Positions 7,084-16,169 of a stretch of DNA of 64,000 bases are shown here, piece by piece. Below the pieces are notes generated by a model. The model saw only the letters and a list, made by a program, of their open reading frames with translations. It made no database searches and was not told the origin of the DNA. Numbering within the stretch: the first letter of the stretch is position 1; each line of letters opens with the position of its first letter. The stretch spans positions 421,326 through 485,325 of the forward strand of contig NZ_FWZT01000002.1 of assembly GCF_900177345.1 (NCBI RefSeq), read 5' to 3'. The translations under genes were made by a program, and so were the position numbers. Source of the DNA: Pseudobacteriovorax antillogorgiicola. Its GTDB lineage: Bacteria > Bdellovibrionota_B > Oligoflexia > Oligoflexales > Oligoflexaceae.

Positions 7084-8766
7084 ATGAAAAAAGCTTCTGT
7101 TAACAAGGTACGTGATGCGCTGGGAAAAGAACTCAAGCGCTCGATGAGGGAGCTTAAGGCCCCAGGTCATCCTCGTCCATATTTTATCAGCTACCTGTTT
7201 CGTGATGTAGAGTCGTACGAAGTTTGGGGCCGTTATGGAGCCTTGTGTAGTGAAAAAAAAGATCACAAGCGCAATTGCTATGCTGATGTTCGCGTTGGTA
7301 ATTATCGCTACGATCACGTGACAAAGGGTGGGCTGAGCGACAATTCCACGGAAAATGAATCCTACGAGTTGATTGAAATGCCAGTCGAAGATAGCGAAGA
7401 TGCGATTCGCTTTGGCCTCTGGCGCTTGACAGATGCAAAGTATCGGGAAGCTGTCTCAGCCTATCATGGACGCAAGTCCAGAGACGTGAGCTATCTAGAT
7501 GAAAATAAAACCATGCCTTCGTTTGAAAAACACGCTGCAGTGGTTGATCTGAGTCATATTAAGACCCATAAAGTTGACTACGAGCATTTTCAGAACTTGG
7601 TGAAAAAGGCTAGCTTGGTATTTAAAAAATACCCAGAAATCAAAAGCTCGTTTTGCGAGTTCACGGCTGAAGTGGTCACAAAGATCTACGTTAGTTCGGA
7701 GGGGGTGGAGCGAGTATGGCAGCAGCTGGTATTCAGTCTTAGTGCCTACATGTGGTATCACACCAAAAAGGTGAATCAGGACTATACTCTCGTGACCCAC
7801 ACTTGTGATATCAGTGAGCTACCAGACCTGAAAACTTTTAAGCGACAGATCGAGGAGAAAGTCGAGGCGCTCTACCAGCTAGAATCGAGTCATGAAATGA
7901 CCTCTTTTGCGGGGCCTGTTCTACTTGCGCCGAAACCTGCGGGCCTTTTTATTCACGAGGTCGTTGGTCATCGTTTAGAGGGCAACCGGCTTCTCTCCGA
8001 AAACGAAGGTCGCACGTTCAAAGATCGCGTCGGGCAGAAAATCATGCATGAGGGTCTGACGATTTATGACGATCCAGCCCTCCGTGCCTTTTCAGGAAAT
8101 ACTCTTGTTGGCCACTACCCGTTCGATGATGAAGGAGTAGCGCCGCAGAAGTCGCTTTTAGTGGAAAAAGGTGTGCTGAAGGGGTTTTTAACCACACGGA
8201 GTCCTATAAAAAAGACTCGGCACCGAAGTAACGGACATGCTCGCAATCACTTTCACGAGCGCCCTATTAGCAGGATGGGAAACCTTGTGATCGAGAGTCA
8301 TGATGGCAAAGATTGGGCTGAGTTAAAAGAACAACTGATTCAGCTGGTGAAGAAGAAGAAGGCTCCCTATGGGTTTATCCTGTTAGAAGTGGAAGGGGGT
8401 GAGACGGAAACAGAAGCTTATGACTTCCAGGCCTTCCTTGGTGACATCACGACAGCAGTCAAGGTGTATCCTACAGGTCGAGAAGTCCTTGTGCGGGGTG
8501 TAGACTTTGTTGGTACTCCCCTTAGCAGCCTGGCGAATATCGTTGCAGTAGGCAAGGATTATCATGTCGACAACGGGTATTGCGGCGCCGAGTCGGGAAC
8601 GATTCCTGTTTCCACGATTTCACCAGCCTTGTTGCTATCAAACCTAGAGCTTCAGCTAAAAAATCCAGCAAAGGTAACCCAGTACGCGTTGCCCTTACCT
8701 TGGTTTGATCAAAAGGAAACTTCGTCGCGATCTAAACCCAAAAGGCCGAGAAAATCTTCCACGTGA
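7084..8766 (+). CDS. TldD/PmbA-family metalloprotease, stand-alone copy
   Basis: A 560-aa member of the TldD/PmbA superfamily. The zinc motif HEVVGH lies at residues 291-296, followed by the family pattern HRLEGNRLL and later GHYPFDDEGV, GVLKGFLTTR and GAESGTIPVST. An intact HExxxH makes it TldD-like and catalytic, not the motif-less PmbA type. It has no PmbA partner beside it, unlike the pair at 20.5-23.3 kb. The last 15 residues are basic (KPKRPRKS). Its 3' end overlaps the convergent IMPACT-family gene by 58 bases. AAGGAAAG precedes the start. Confidence 0.88.
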   Translation: MKKASVNKVRDALGKELKRSMRELKAPGHPRPYFISYLFRDVESYEVWGRYGALCSEKKDHKRNCYADVRVGNYRYDHVTKGGLSDNSTENESYELIEMPVEDSEDAIRFGLWRLTDAKYREAVSAYHGRKSRDVSYLDENKTMPSFEKHAAVVDLSHIKTHKVDYEHFQNLVKKASLVFKKYPEIKSSFCEFTAEVVTKIYVSSEGVERVWQQLVFSLSAYMWYHTKKVNQDYTLVTHTCDISELPDLKTFKRQIEEKVEALYQLESSHEMTSFAGPVLLAPKPAGLFIHEVVGHRLEGNRLLSENEGRTFKDRVGQKIMHEGLTIYDDPALRAFSGNTLVGHYPFDDEGVAPQKSLLVEKGVLKGFLTTRSPIKKTRHRSNGHARNHFHERPISRMGNLVIESHDGKDWAELKEQLIQLVKKKKAPYGFILLEVEGGETETEAYDFQAFLGDITTAVKVYPTGREVLVRGVDFVGTPLSSLANIVAVGKDYHVDNGYCGAESGTIPVSTISPALLLSNLELQLKNPAKVTQYALPLPWFDQKETSSRSKPKRPRKSST

Positions 8767-9299
8767 TCTTTGGGAATCTGTACCCAGCACTTCATGTGCT
8801 GGGTGTATTCGGTGCTGATCACAGAGCCACCGGCTCGTTCAAGGCAGTACTCCAGATGCCGCTGCTGGTCGTAAGCCAGGGAAAATGCAATAGGAACTTG
8901 TTCGATATAGGGCTCGATCTGGGCGGCTTGAATCACCTCCCGCGCACAGTTGCCGTAAGCGCGCACGAGGCCCCCTGCCCCGAGCTTGATTCCTCCGAAA
9001 TAACGAACTACGACGATCGCCGTGTTAATCAGTCGATTGCCTTGAAGGTGATTCAGAATTGGCTTACCGGCTGTTCCAGATGGCTCTCCATCGTCTGAAG
9101 CTCTAATTTGGGCCGTGCCATGATCTCGAATGTGATAGGCAAAGGTGTGGTGGGAGGCGTCCCGATACTCACTTTTAAGGTCCTGTAAGAACTGATTGAA
9201 TTCATCTTGGTTGGCACATGGGGAACCGAAACCAATGAAACGGGAGTTTTTTTCTACCGTCTCGATGGTGATCGGCTTCGTAAATATCTGTTCGCTCAC
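8709..9299 (-). CDS. yigZ: IMPACT/YigZ family protein
   Basis: A 196-aa protein with the two-domain plan of YigZ. The N-terminal IMPACT domain has SRFIG, HHTFAY, SDDGEPSGTAGKPI and VVVRYFGGIKLGAGGLVRAYG, and a C-terminal domain of about 70 residues follows. Bacterial members bind RNA or ribosomes and have been linked to translation control; the precise activity is not settled. The start is GTG at 9299 with a weak GGAAA site. It lies 14 bases after rpsU on the same strand and is probably co-transcribed with it. Confidence 0.9.
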   Translation of the reverse strand: MSEQIFTKPITIETVEKNSRFIGFGSPCANQDEFNQFLQDLKSEYRDASHHTFAYHIRDHGTAQIRASDDGEPSGTAGKPILNHLQGNRLINTAIVVVRYFGGIKLGAGGLVRAYGNCAREVIQAAQIEPYIEQVPIAFSLAYDQQRHLEYCLERAGGSVISTEYTQHMKCWVQIPKDHVEDFLGLLGLDRDEVSF

Positions 9300-9313
9300 A
9301 TAATTTCCAGAAA

Positions 9314-9511
9314 TTAGGAGTTCATCATCCGAAGCTGCTTGAGGAGCCGCTTTTTAGCTGCTGCAAGTTTTTTCTTTCGTTTCACCGATGGCTTCTCATA
9401 GTGCTGACGCTTTTTAAGTTCAGCAATAGTACCTGCCTTCTCAACTTGCTTTTTAAGAGCTTTGAGTGCTCTCTCGACGTTGTCTCCGTCTCTTAATCTT
9501 ACTCCGGGCAT
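9314..9511 (-). CDS. rpsU: 30S ribosomal protein S21
   Basis: A 65-aa very basic protein with the S21 pattern: [17 protein letters not shown], then [14 protein letters not shown] and a lysine-rich helix. S21 sits on the 30S platform and aids initiation base-pairing. AGAGGAG lies just before the ATG. It is the first gene of a probable rpsU-yigZ unit. Confidence 0.95.
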   Translation of the reverse strand: MPGVRLRDGDNVERALKALKKQVEKAGTIAELKKRQHYEKPSVKRKKKLAAAKKRLLKQLRMMNS

Positions 9512-9618
9512 AGACTCCTCTGTAATAAAATAGTCATTTATACTTACAAAAATTCAGGCTAAGTGCCTAAAATTAATCGACTTATGTCCGGGTTTCCCGC
9601 AACGGGATGCCCCATGGT

Positions 9619-9660
9619 AAAAAAAAACAGCGCACTAATCCAGCGAAACGTGTCACGCTG
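9619..9660 (-). terminator. Terminator after aat
   Basis: On the minus strand CAGCG (complement of 9656-9660) can pair with CGCTG (complement of 9628-9632), directly followed by nine T (9619-9627). An alternative shorter stem uses CGCTG at 9641-9645. It ends the HD-GYP/aat unit before rpsU begins. Confidence 0.7.
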
Positions 9661-9689
9661 CATAAGAATCGGTATAACTTAGCCTTTAG

Positions 9690-10346
9690 TTAAGGCTTTT
9701 CTTTCGTGAGCCAGGGAGATTGGTATCGAAACTCTGTGAAGTCGGCAGATTGGGCAATCGCGTCCTTTAGGAGTTTCTGGTATTCGCTCGCAGGAATTTC
9801 GATCGCTCCGAGCCGGGATAGATGAGGGGTTAGAAACTGAACTTCCAGAAGTTGAAAGTTCTGCATTTTTAAATGCTCTGTAAGAAAATATACAGCGGCT
9901 TTCGAGGCATCCGTGACGCGATGAAACTTTGATTCAGCAAAGAACGCGCGGCCCAGTGCAACGCCGTACAACCCCCCTACTAGATTATTATCTTGCCATA
10001 CTTCCAACGAATGTGCATGGCCAGCAATATGTAGCTCATGATAGGCTGCCTCAATTTCGTTATTGATCCATGTTTCTTGCCGGGCAGCGCACTCTTGCAT
10101 CACTCTAGTGAAACATTGATCGATGGTGGGTACAAATTGATATCGGCGCAAGGATCGTTTCAGTGAGCGAGAAAGGTGGAAGCGTTCTAGGGGAATGATA
10201 GCTCTAGGATCTGGATTAAACCAACAAATCTCTTCAGTTTGCGGATGGGGCATGGGGAAGAAGCCATTTGCATATGCGAGCAGGAGAATGTCTTTATTCA
10301 AAGTCGTCATGGGCCCGATTCTAGCACGAGTAAACCGATCCAACAT
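9690..10346 (-). CDS. aat: Leucyl/phenylalanyl-tRNA-protein transferase
   Basis: The enzyme adds Leu or Phe to proteins with N-terminal Lys or Arg, marking them for ClpS/ClpAP (N-end rule). Family marks run in order: LLLAYANGFFPMP, FNPDPRAIIP, HLSRSLKRSLRR, TWIN, HSLEVW, LVGGLYGVALGRAFFAES and SRLGAIEIP. The length of 218 aa is normal. The start at 10346 lacks a good ribosome binding site; Met13 at 10310 is an alternative. The HD-GYP gene's stop lies only 14 bases upstream, suggesting co-transcription or translational coupling. Confidence 0.93.
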   Translation of the reverse strand: MLDRFTRARIGPMTTLNKDILLLAYANGFFPMPHPQTEEICWFNPDPRAIIPLERFHLSRSLKRSLRRYQFVPTIDQCFTRVMQECAARQETWINNEIEAAYHELHIAGHAHSLEVWQDNNLVGGLYGVALGRAFFAESKFHRVTDASKAAVYFLTEHLKMQNFQLLEVQFLTPHLSRLGAIEIPASEYQKLLKDAIAQSADFTEFRYQSPWLTKEKP

Positions 10347-10360
10347 CTAGAAGATGAGGC

Positions 10361-12358
10361 TCACATGGTGGAGTTGTAAACTTTTGATTCTAAAAAGATG
10401 TTAAATAGATCCGAGTCTAGTTTGCCCGCTTTGACTTCCATGTTCAAAATATCTAGGGCTCGATCAACTGGGACAGCTTTTTTATAAGGGCGATCAGACG
10501 CTGTCAGAGCATCATAGATATCAGAGATCGTCATGATCCGGGTTTGCACCGGAATCTCTCCGCCTCTCGCAGAGGTTGGATAGCCTGAACCATCGAGCTT
10601 TTCATGATGCTTGGCAGCAATCTGAGGTACATTTGAGAAAGCCCGTCCCCAAGGAATTTTTCGAAGGAACTCATAGGTATGATTCACGTGACTTTGAATC
10701 TCCGCAAACTCTTCTCTTGTTAAGGAGCCTCGTGATACAGAGAGAGCCTCTAGTTCACGGGCTTTTAAGAAGGGCTTCTGCTTTTTGTGACAATCGGTAA
10801 AGCTAAGATTTGCAATGTCTTTTAGCTTTTCGAAACCACCCTGTTCTAGAACTGTCGGCTCGTTCGATTTAAGGATGAACTCAAGGAATTCTTGTAGCTC
10901 GTTAAGCTTTCGCTCGTAGGATCGTTTTAGATTTTCTGGTCCGAAGCCAGGAGGGAAGGCTCTTTGATCCTGAAGGTACTTGATAGTGTCTTCTAGGTAT
11001 TCTATTTGATGTCGTGATCGAATATGATCAAAACGCTCAAGAACCAGCTCTAGCTCCCATGGATAAAGCTTCTTGGCTTTGGTCAATACTTGCTCTCGTA
11101 CTCCCAGCTTACCAAAATCGTGTAGCAAGGAAGCGTATTCAATTTCTTTTAGCTGATTTTTATCAAAGCGAATCGATGCGAACTTTCCATGGTCGATATC
11201 GTTTAGAAGCTGTGCCATACCAAGAGTCAATTGAGCGACGCGGTTGGAATGACCTGAAGTTGTCGGGTCCCGTTGCTCGATGGCAGTAACTGAGGCATGG
11301 ACAAACCCTTCGAATAGCTCTTCCTTTTCCTGGGTTAGCAGCGCGTTTTCTAGGGCAATACCAGCCTGCTGAGCAACAATCTCTGCATACTCTACAGAAG
11401 CTGACTCGAAAGGGAGAACAAACTCTGAAAAGTCCTTTAGGTTTTTCAAGTTCGGAATATTGTCTTTCTTCCGGTTAATCAGCTGAATGACGCCGATGAC
11501 CTGATGGGAAATATCAAACATCGGTAGAGTCAGCATCGAGCGGCATTGATAGCCAATCTTTTCATCCCAAGTGCGATCATGCTTTACTTTGAAAGGGTTC
11601 TTATCGGGGTCGGGGTCGAGATGGTACAAATCTGGAATATTGATGCTGTGCTCTTTGACCACGGCATTACCAACGATAGAGCCTTCTGAAATGGGAATTC
11701 TAAACTCGTCAAGTGCTTGGGTGACGGTTTCATTCTGTGTCACCTTGAAAACGATTTCTCCATCATTGCTTCCATCCTGGCGCTCCACCACATAAATCGA
11801 GCCAGCGTCAGCATTAGTCACTTCACGGGCCTTTAGGAGAATGAGTGACAAAAGCTTATTGGTATCTCGAATACCATTGAGTTCTCGTGAAATTCTAAGG
11901 ACATATTTGACGTGTTCAGAGGTTTCGGCGACCTTCTCTTTATCGGTTGTGGATGAGTGGATGGCCTGCTGTAGACGGAAGTGATTATCGATTGTTACGG
12001 CTAATTGGATGCCTGAAACAGGGAGGCCTATACCATGTAGGTCACTATCGAGTTCAAGATCCAAAACGTCAGCATCGTTATCAAGAAAACTGAGGCAGAT
12101 GCACAGATGTGAGTCCTGGCGACGTTCGAAGAATGGTCGAAATGATTGCTTGTCATTCCAAACAGATTTTTCAACAATAACCAAGTGGATGGGGCCAGAG
12201 CTGAGGCTCAACACTCCATCTGTGGGATACTCCACTTCATAGGCCTGAAAGTATTCGTTGCTTGAAATCGTCGCGACAAGCGATTCAAAGGTTTGAATAT
12301 CTAGGTCTTTAAGAACGTCTAAATGTTCTTGTTTAACAACTTTTTTTGCCGTACTCAT
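10361..12358 (-). CDS. GAF domain plus HD-GYP phosphodiesterase
   Basis: A 665-aa soluble protein. Residues about 150-330 are a GAF domain (AGSIYVVERQDG, YQCRSMLTLPMFD, VIGVIQLINRK). Residues about 350-650 form an HD-GYP domain: GHSNRVAQLT, LLHDFGKLGV, then AAKHHEKLDGSGYP and MTISDIYDALTASDRPYK. All HD-GYP residues are present, so cyclic di-GMP hydrolysis controlled by the GAF sensor is likely. An insertion of about 90 residues lies between the HD and GYP parts. It is followed by aat at 14 bases. Confidence 0.9.
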   Translation of the reverse strand: MSTAKKVVKQEHLDVLKDLDIQTFESLVATISSNEYFQAYEVEYPTDGVLSLSSGPIHLVIVEKSVWNDKQSFRPFFERRQDSHLCICLSFLDNDADVLDLELDSDLHGIGLPVSGIQLAVTIDNHFRLQQAIHSSTTDKEKVAETSEHVKYVLRISRELNGIRDTNKLLSLILLKAREVTNADAGSIYVVERQDGSNDGEIVFKVTQNETVTQALDEFRIPISEGSIVGNAVVKEHSINIPDLYHLDPDPDKNPFKVKHDRTWDEKIGYQCRSMLTLPMFDISHQVIGVIQLINRKKDNIPNLKNLKDFSEFVLPFESASVEYAEIVAQQAGIALENALLTQEKEELFEGFVHASVTAIEQRDPTTSGHSNRVAQLTLGMAQLLNDIDHGKFASIRFDKNQLKEIEYASLLHDFGKLGVREQVLTKAKKLYPWELELVLERFDHIRSRHQIEYLEDTIKYLQDQRAFPPGFGPENLKRSYERKLNELQEFLEFILKSNEPTVLEQGGFEKLKDIANLSFTDCHKKQKPFLKARELEALSVSRGSLTREEFAEIQSHVNHTYEFLRKIPWGRAFSNVPQIAAKHHEKLDGSGYPTSARGGEIPVQTRIMTISDIYDALTASDRPYKKAVPVDRALDILNMEVKAGKLDSDLFNIFLESKVYNSTM

Positions 12359-12466
12359 GAGTACTCTTATGAAATGGGTGCAGCTTAGAAACGTGTTTTG
12401 CTTGTAGCTACCTCTATTCTATTACAAATGCGACTTAATGCCAATATGACCTATAAAGGACAGAAT

Positions 12467-13189
12467 ATGGATACCGGACTGATCATCGACCTTGAAACCA
12501 CAGGAATTGATCCAGAAACAGACAAAATTATCGAGCTCGGGCTTATCGAATTTAGGATATCAGAAGACGTACCCGTTCCTGCCATCACGAATATGTACGG
12601 TGCGGTTGAAGATCCGAAGCAGGCTTTGAGCGAAGAGATAAAAAAGATTACTGGACTCGACGACTATATGCTTCAAGGACAGAAAATAGATTGGGTCTAT
12701 GTGCGAGCAGCGATCCAAAGAAGCTCTATCATCATTGCTCACAACGCTGATTTTGATCGTAGCTTCTTAGAAAAAAGGGCAGAACTTGCCGGGCTAGAGG
12801 ATGCTCACTGGGCTTGTTCAATGAAACACATCGATTGGGCTAAACATGGCTTCAAGACCCGAGCCTTAAATTACCTTGCTGCCGATCATGGCTTTGTCAA
12901 CTCATTTGCTCACAGAGCACTATTCGACTGTGCCACCACCTTTAGGTTGATGAGCCCTTATTTTGCAGAGCTGGTTCGGAAGTCATTTATGAAAGAATAT
13001 CGGGTTTTTGCGACCGCAGCGCCATTTGAATCTAAAGATAAACTGAAGGCTAGGGCTTACCGATGGGATGGTGCAAAGAGGGTCTGGTACAAAACAGTTC
13101 TAGAAGACATGATCGAAAGTGAAAGAGTTTTCTTAGCTGAAGAAGTTTACCCCGATGCCGACCTTCACGAAGAGCTGATACTTTCATAG
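12467..13189 (+). CDS. DEDDh 3'-5' exonuclease (DnaQ/RNase T-like)
   Basis: The three exonuclease motifs are clear: Exo I IIDLETTGID, Exo II HNADFDRSF and Exo III HRALFDC with the His-x4-Asp spacing of DEDDh enzymes. It should remove 3' nucleotides from DNA or RNA with two metal ions. The fold occupies residues 1-170. The last 70 residues add a small domain (YRWDGAKRVWYK) seen in some stand-alone epsilon-like exonucleases. I chose the ATG at 12467, which has AAAGGA six bases upstream. The 3' end overlaps the convergent neighbour by 25 bases. Confidence 0.88.
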   Translation: MDTGLIIDLETTGIDPETDKIIELGLIEFRISEDVPVPAITNMYGAVEDPKQALSEEIKKITGLDDYMLQGQKIDWVYVRAAIQRSSIIIAHNADFDRSFLEKRAELAGLEDAHWACSMKHIDWAKHGFKTRALNYLAADHGFVNSFAHRALFDCATTFRLMSPYFAELVRKSFMKEYRVFATAAPFESKDKLKARAYRWDGAKRVWYKTVLEDMIESERVFLAEEVYPDADLHEELILS

Positions 13190-14985
13190 ACCTCTGCTGG
13201 TGAGCCAGATCCTGCTGGCTCATTCTTGATCCCAAGTTTAGTGCCGCCAAAGGCTTGTAGCAGGTCCACCACGTTCTTAAATTCTCTGTCCGTGGTAATC
13301 TTTGGTTGCATCACGCCGCGGAACAGCCGATTGATCGGTGTTATAATATTCTGAATGTTGCGGGCTACAATTCTAGTGATGGATACTGCCTTTAAGTACT
13401 CCTGGATGGAGATAAACGAGTTGCTCGACTCCTGGACAATAATTCCGTCGACCATCCCGGTGTCTTCGTGCAGACTTGTAAACGCAAGGAGGCGTTGCAA
13501 GAATGGCTGCCAGAAGGCTGTGTCAGTGCCGTTGTAAGGAGCTGCCAGTTCTAGTTTGGCAACCGTTCGGATATTGTTGCTGTGAAATATTCGGTGAAGG
13601 TTGATGATCTCACTAGTCGTCAACGACGCTTCGGTTTCTAACTCTGAGCTTGAAACGACGCTTATTCCCGCGTCACGCATCATCGGTGCAAAGTCTTCCA
13701 ATTTAATCTTTAATGCTTGGCAAAAGGCCCATATTCCTCGAAAGCCAACCAGTTGTACTTGTCCTTCGCGACCTTTCAGAAAAGCCTTTAAGGATTCTAG
13801 GCCAAATGGTGAAACTGAATTTTGATCATCCATACAGCCGAAACAAATAGCAATATTGCGGTTTGTAGGAATGGCAATGGATTCTTTACCACTCAGGATT
13901 GTGTCAATACTTAGGGCGTGGAAGTCGGTAAATTCGATGTCATGGGAAGCCTGATCGACACTGACCCCCATCGCGGGGAGTGGGCTGTGGGTGATCACTT
14001 CGTTGAGGTGGTCTAAGTCGTGATTGCTACTATTTTTGAGGCGATAAAGCTTCATCGAGTTAAAGCTCTGCGCTTCTTGTTCATTTAATGCATGTTCCAC
14101 AAAGTCAACAGGGATTCGGTGGGATTTTTTGATGATCGTGTCAAAGTTTTGTCGATTGAGTTGATTGTTCTCACTTAGTTCACAGGCCACGAGGTTGATG
14201 CCAAACCCAAGCTTTGCTTGAGATGAGATCGTATTTTTTGAATTGAGTACAATTTTAAAGTCGTGAATGTTCTGTATTAGTAAACGCGCGAGTGAAATTA
14301 AGCGTAATTGCATTCTGAGGCGGCCACGATCGGGAAAGCTTATATAACTAAAGCCGCGATACTGATCCTGCAATTGGTCAATCCGATGGAATATGGCGCA
14401 AAGCGTATCATAGTCCAAATCCGGTGTGGGATAGAGACAAACTTCGGAACGTAGTCCGATACTATGAGCTAGTTCGTGAACTTCGAACCACATGGACGCC
14501 GCATTCGCAGATTTACTAACGCAATTGATAAAATCATTGCCTCCTAAATAGTCGAGACCAGCCTGTTTGTAAGACTCTAGAAGTTCTTTGACGTTTCGAT
14601 TCTCTGCCATAGCGTACTTGACAACATCTGATGCATTTAAACCCAAAGTCATGATCTTAGGGGACTTTGACTTTAAGCGTTCAATACAACGGACTATGTC
14701 TAGATTGTCTTCCACATTGAGAGGAAAGTCGGGAATTCGAACAATATGAGGCCGAAAGTCTGATAGTTCGCTTGCATCCACAAGTTGACCTGCTTCATGA
14801 AAAACCTTGACAAGTCTACCATGCCTAAAAAAGCCTTGTCGGAAGGCTAGGTATCCAAGTTCTAGAAAGTTTGTCTTGTGATAGGTATCTCTAATGTGAT
14901 CTGCCACTAGTAAATCCTGCCTCTTGAAGTCGTGTCCACTTGCGATCCACTTGTACGCAATAGCAAGAAGACCTTGTCGCTGCAA
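13165..14985 (-). CDS. Tandem futalosine-enzyme-like protein lacking the radical-SAM cysteines
   Basis: A 606-aa protein that looks like two fused, degenerate MqnE/MqnC/CofH-type domains. In unit 1 (about 1-330) IASGHDFKRQ and LELGYLAFRQ fit the family N-terminus. ELLESYKQAGLDYLGGND fits the 'EAGLDSLPGG' segment, FEVHELAHSIGLRSEV fits the 'AHxLGLRT' segment, and LQDQYRGFSYISF fits the 'LQDETGGFxAFIPL' segment. In unit 2 (about 330-606) DFAPMMRDAGISVVSSSELE and the following helix repeat this order. The CX3CX2C cluster motif is absent from both; only CFGC occurs, in unit 2. The start is TTG at 14985, with GTG at 14907 as an alternative. Homology is my inference. Confidence 0.5.
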   Translation of the reverse strand: MQRQGLLAIAYKWIASGHDFKRQDLLVADHIRDTYHKTNFLELGYLAFRQGFFRHGRLVKVFHEAGQLVDASELSDFRPHIVRIPDFPLNVEDNLDIVRCIERLKSKSPKIMTLGLNASDVVKYAMAENRNVKELLESYKQAGLDYLGGNDFINCVSKSANAASMWFEVHELAHSIGLRSEVCLYPTPDLDYDTLCAIFHRIDQLQDQYRGFSYISFPDRGRLRMQLRLISLARLLIQNIHDFKIVLNSKNTISSQAKLGFGINLVACELSENNQLNRQNFDTIIKKSHRIPVDFVEHALNEQEAQSFNSMKLYRLKNSSNHDLDHLNEVITHSPLPAMGVSVDQASHDIEFTDFHALSIDTILSGKESIAIPTNRNIAICFGCMDDQNSVSPFGLESLKAFLKGREGQVQLVGFRGIWAFCQALKIKLEDFAPMMRDAGISVVSSSELETEASLTTSEIINLHRIFHSNNIRTVAKLELAAPYNGTDTAFWQPFLQRLLAFTSLHEDTGMVDGIIVQESSNSFISIQEYLKAVSITRIVARNIQNIITPINRLFRGVMQPKITTDREFKNVVDLLQAFGGTKLGIKNEPAGSGSPAEVYESISSS

Positions 14986-15154
14986 CGTTCGTCAATTCAG
15001 TCTATTTTGTAAGGAAATGATAGAAGTGTTTTACACCAAACAGCAGCCAATAAAAAGGGGATAATACTTGTAGAAACATTAACTAGCGATAAGATTTAGA
15101 AGAAATCTTTCTTAGGTGAGGTTGTTGTTTTATTACCACCTTATCGAATCGTTA

Positions 15155-16108
15155 CTAGTAGGCATCAGTTTCAGCCTGGCTTTTTTGTGCAAATTGCTGT
15201 GTCGAGTAGCGATAAAGTCGTTTGCCATCTGTATCGAAGAAGCTGTACTCAATTCCACTAGCATCAATGTCTAGAAATAGCAAACCGTGGCTGGCTTTTG
15301 CAAATCGGCTTGTCTCAAGGCCAGGTTCAGGGGGGTAAAGTTCAGCTCCACCAGCTCCCGAGATAAAGAAGTCTCCAGAGCAATCGTTTGGTTTTATGTG
15401 TTCTAGGTGATGGGAGTGACCAGCCAGATATCCGTCGAGCTGACAAAGAAGAGGTTGGAAAAGCTTAGCTTGAATACTTATAGGGTGTTTAGAGCTTGAA
15501 CCTACAACAGGGTGATGGCCCAAAGCAATCTTCCACCGTGCTTGAGACTCTTGTAGCCTTTGCCAAAGAAAGTCTACCACACAGTCTGAAGCTGAAAAAC
15601 AAAGGTCGGGATAATTTGTATCGAGGGCGATGATCTCCACCAGCTTGCCGAGTTTTATAGAGTAGAATCTATTGGGGAAGTACCATTGACTGTTCTGCCT
15701 TGAGTATTCAATCTGAGCGTCGGCGTTGCCTTTATAGTCATGGTTGCCAAGGACAGGATACCGTGGGATTTTAGATAGGCAGGGTCGATCAAAGAAGTTT
15801 TCAATGATGGACTTCCACTTGGGATCTGAAACACTGGCGACTCCATCCATGTAAATGTTATCGCCCAGCAGCAGGACTCCATCGATATTTTTTTCAAAGC
15901 ATAAAGTCTCAGCAAGATCGAAAACATCTTTCTGGGCTTGGGTGCCAGTTCCATAATCACCGAAGGCTAGCAGTTTTACTTGTTCTGGGTTTCTTATACT
16001 TATCTCAGTGACAAGTGGCCCAGCCTTCATCTTTGCGCGTTTCTCGCGCCAATGACCGTAGCCAATAAGCAGTGCGATCAACAGACCGAAAGGCCATAAT
16101 CTGAACAT
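15155..16108 (-). CDS. Purple acid phosphatase-like metallophosphoesterase
   Basis: An N-terminal membrane helix (residues 5-20) is followed by a calcineurin-like phosphoesterase domain with all metal motifs: AFGDYGTG, LLGDNIY, LGNHDYKG, ALGHHP and AGHSHHLE. The tyrosine in GDYG and the overall spacing match tartrate-resistant (purple) acid phosphatases, so it is probably a periplasmic, membrane-tethered phosphatase. The ATG at 16108 has AGGAG seven bases upstream; a TTG one codon earlier is less likely. The lytic transglycosylase gene ends 61 bases upstream on the same strand. Confidence 0.87.
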   Translation of the reverse strand: MFRLWPFGLLIALLIGYGHWREKRAKMKAGPLVTEISIRNPEQVKLLAFGDYGTGTQAQKDVFDLAETLCFEKNIDGVLLLGDNIYMDGVASVSDPKWKSIIENFFDRPCLSKIPRYPVLGNHDYKGNADAQIEYSRQNSQWYFPNRFYSIKLGKLVEIIALDTNYPDLCFSASDCVVDFLWQRLQESQARWKIALGHHPVVGSSSKHPISIQAKLFQPLLCQLDGYLAGHSHHLEHIKPNDCSGDFFISGAGGAELYPPEPGLETSRFAKASHGLLFLDIDASGIEYSFFDTDGKRLYRYSTQQFAQKSQAETDAY

Positions 16109-16169
16109 CAATAAGCTCCTGGAATGTTATCCAGAAGCCTATCACGGTAGGTGAGAAAATCAACGGATT

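Noticed and set aside
9579..9605. GC-rich hairpin GGGTTTCCCG with CGGGATGCCC as a terminator
   Set aside because: No T-run follows on either strand in the right position. The nearby stem at 9628-9660 directly followed by nine T on the minus strand is the better terminator.
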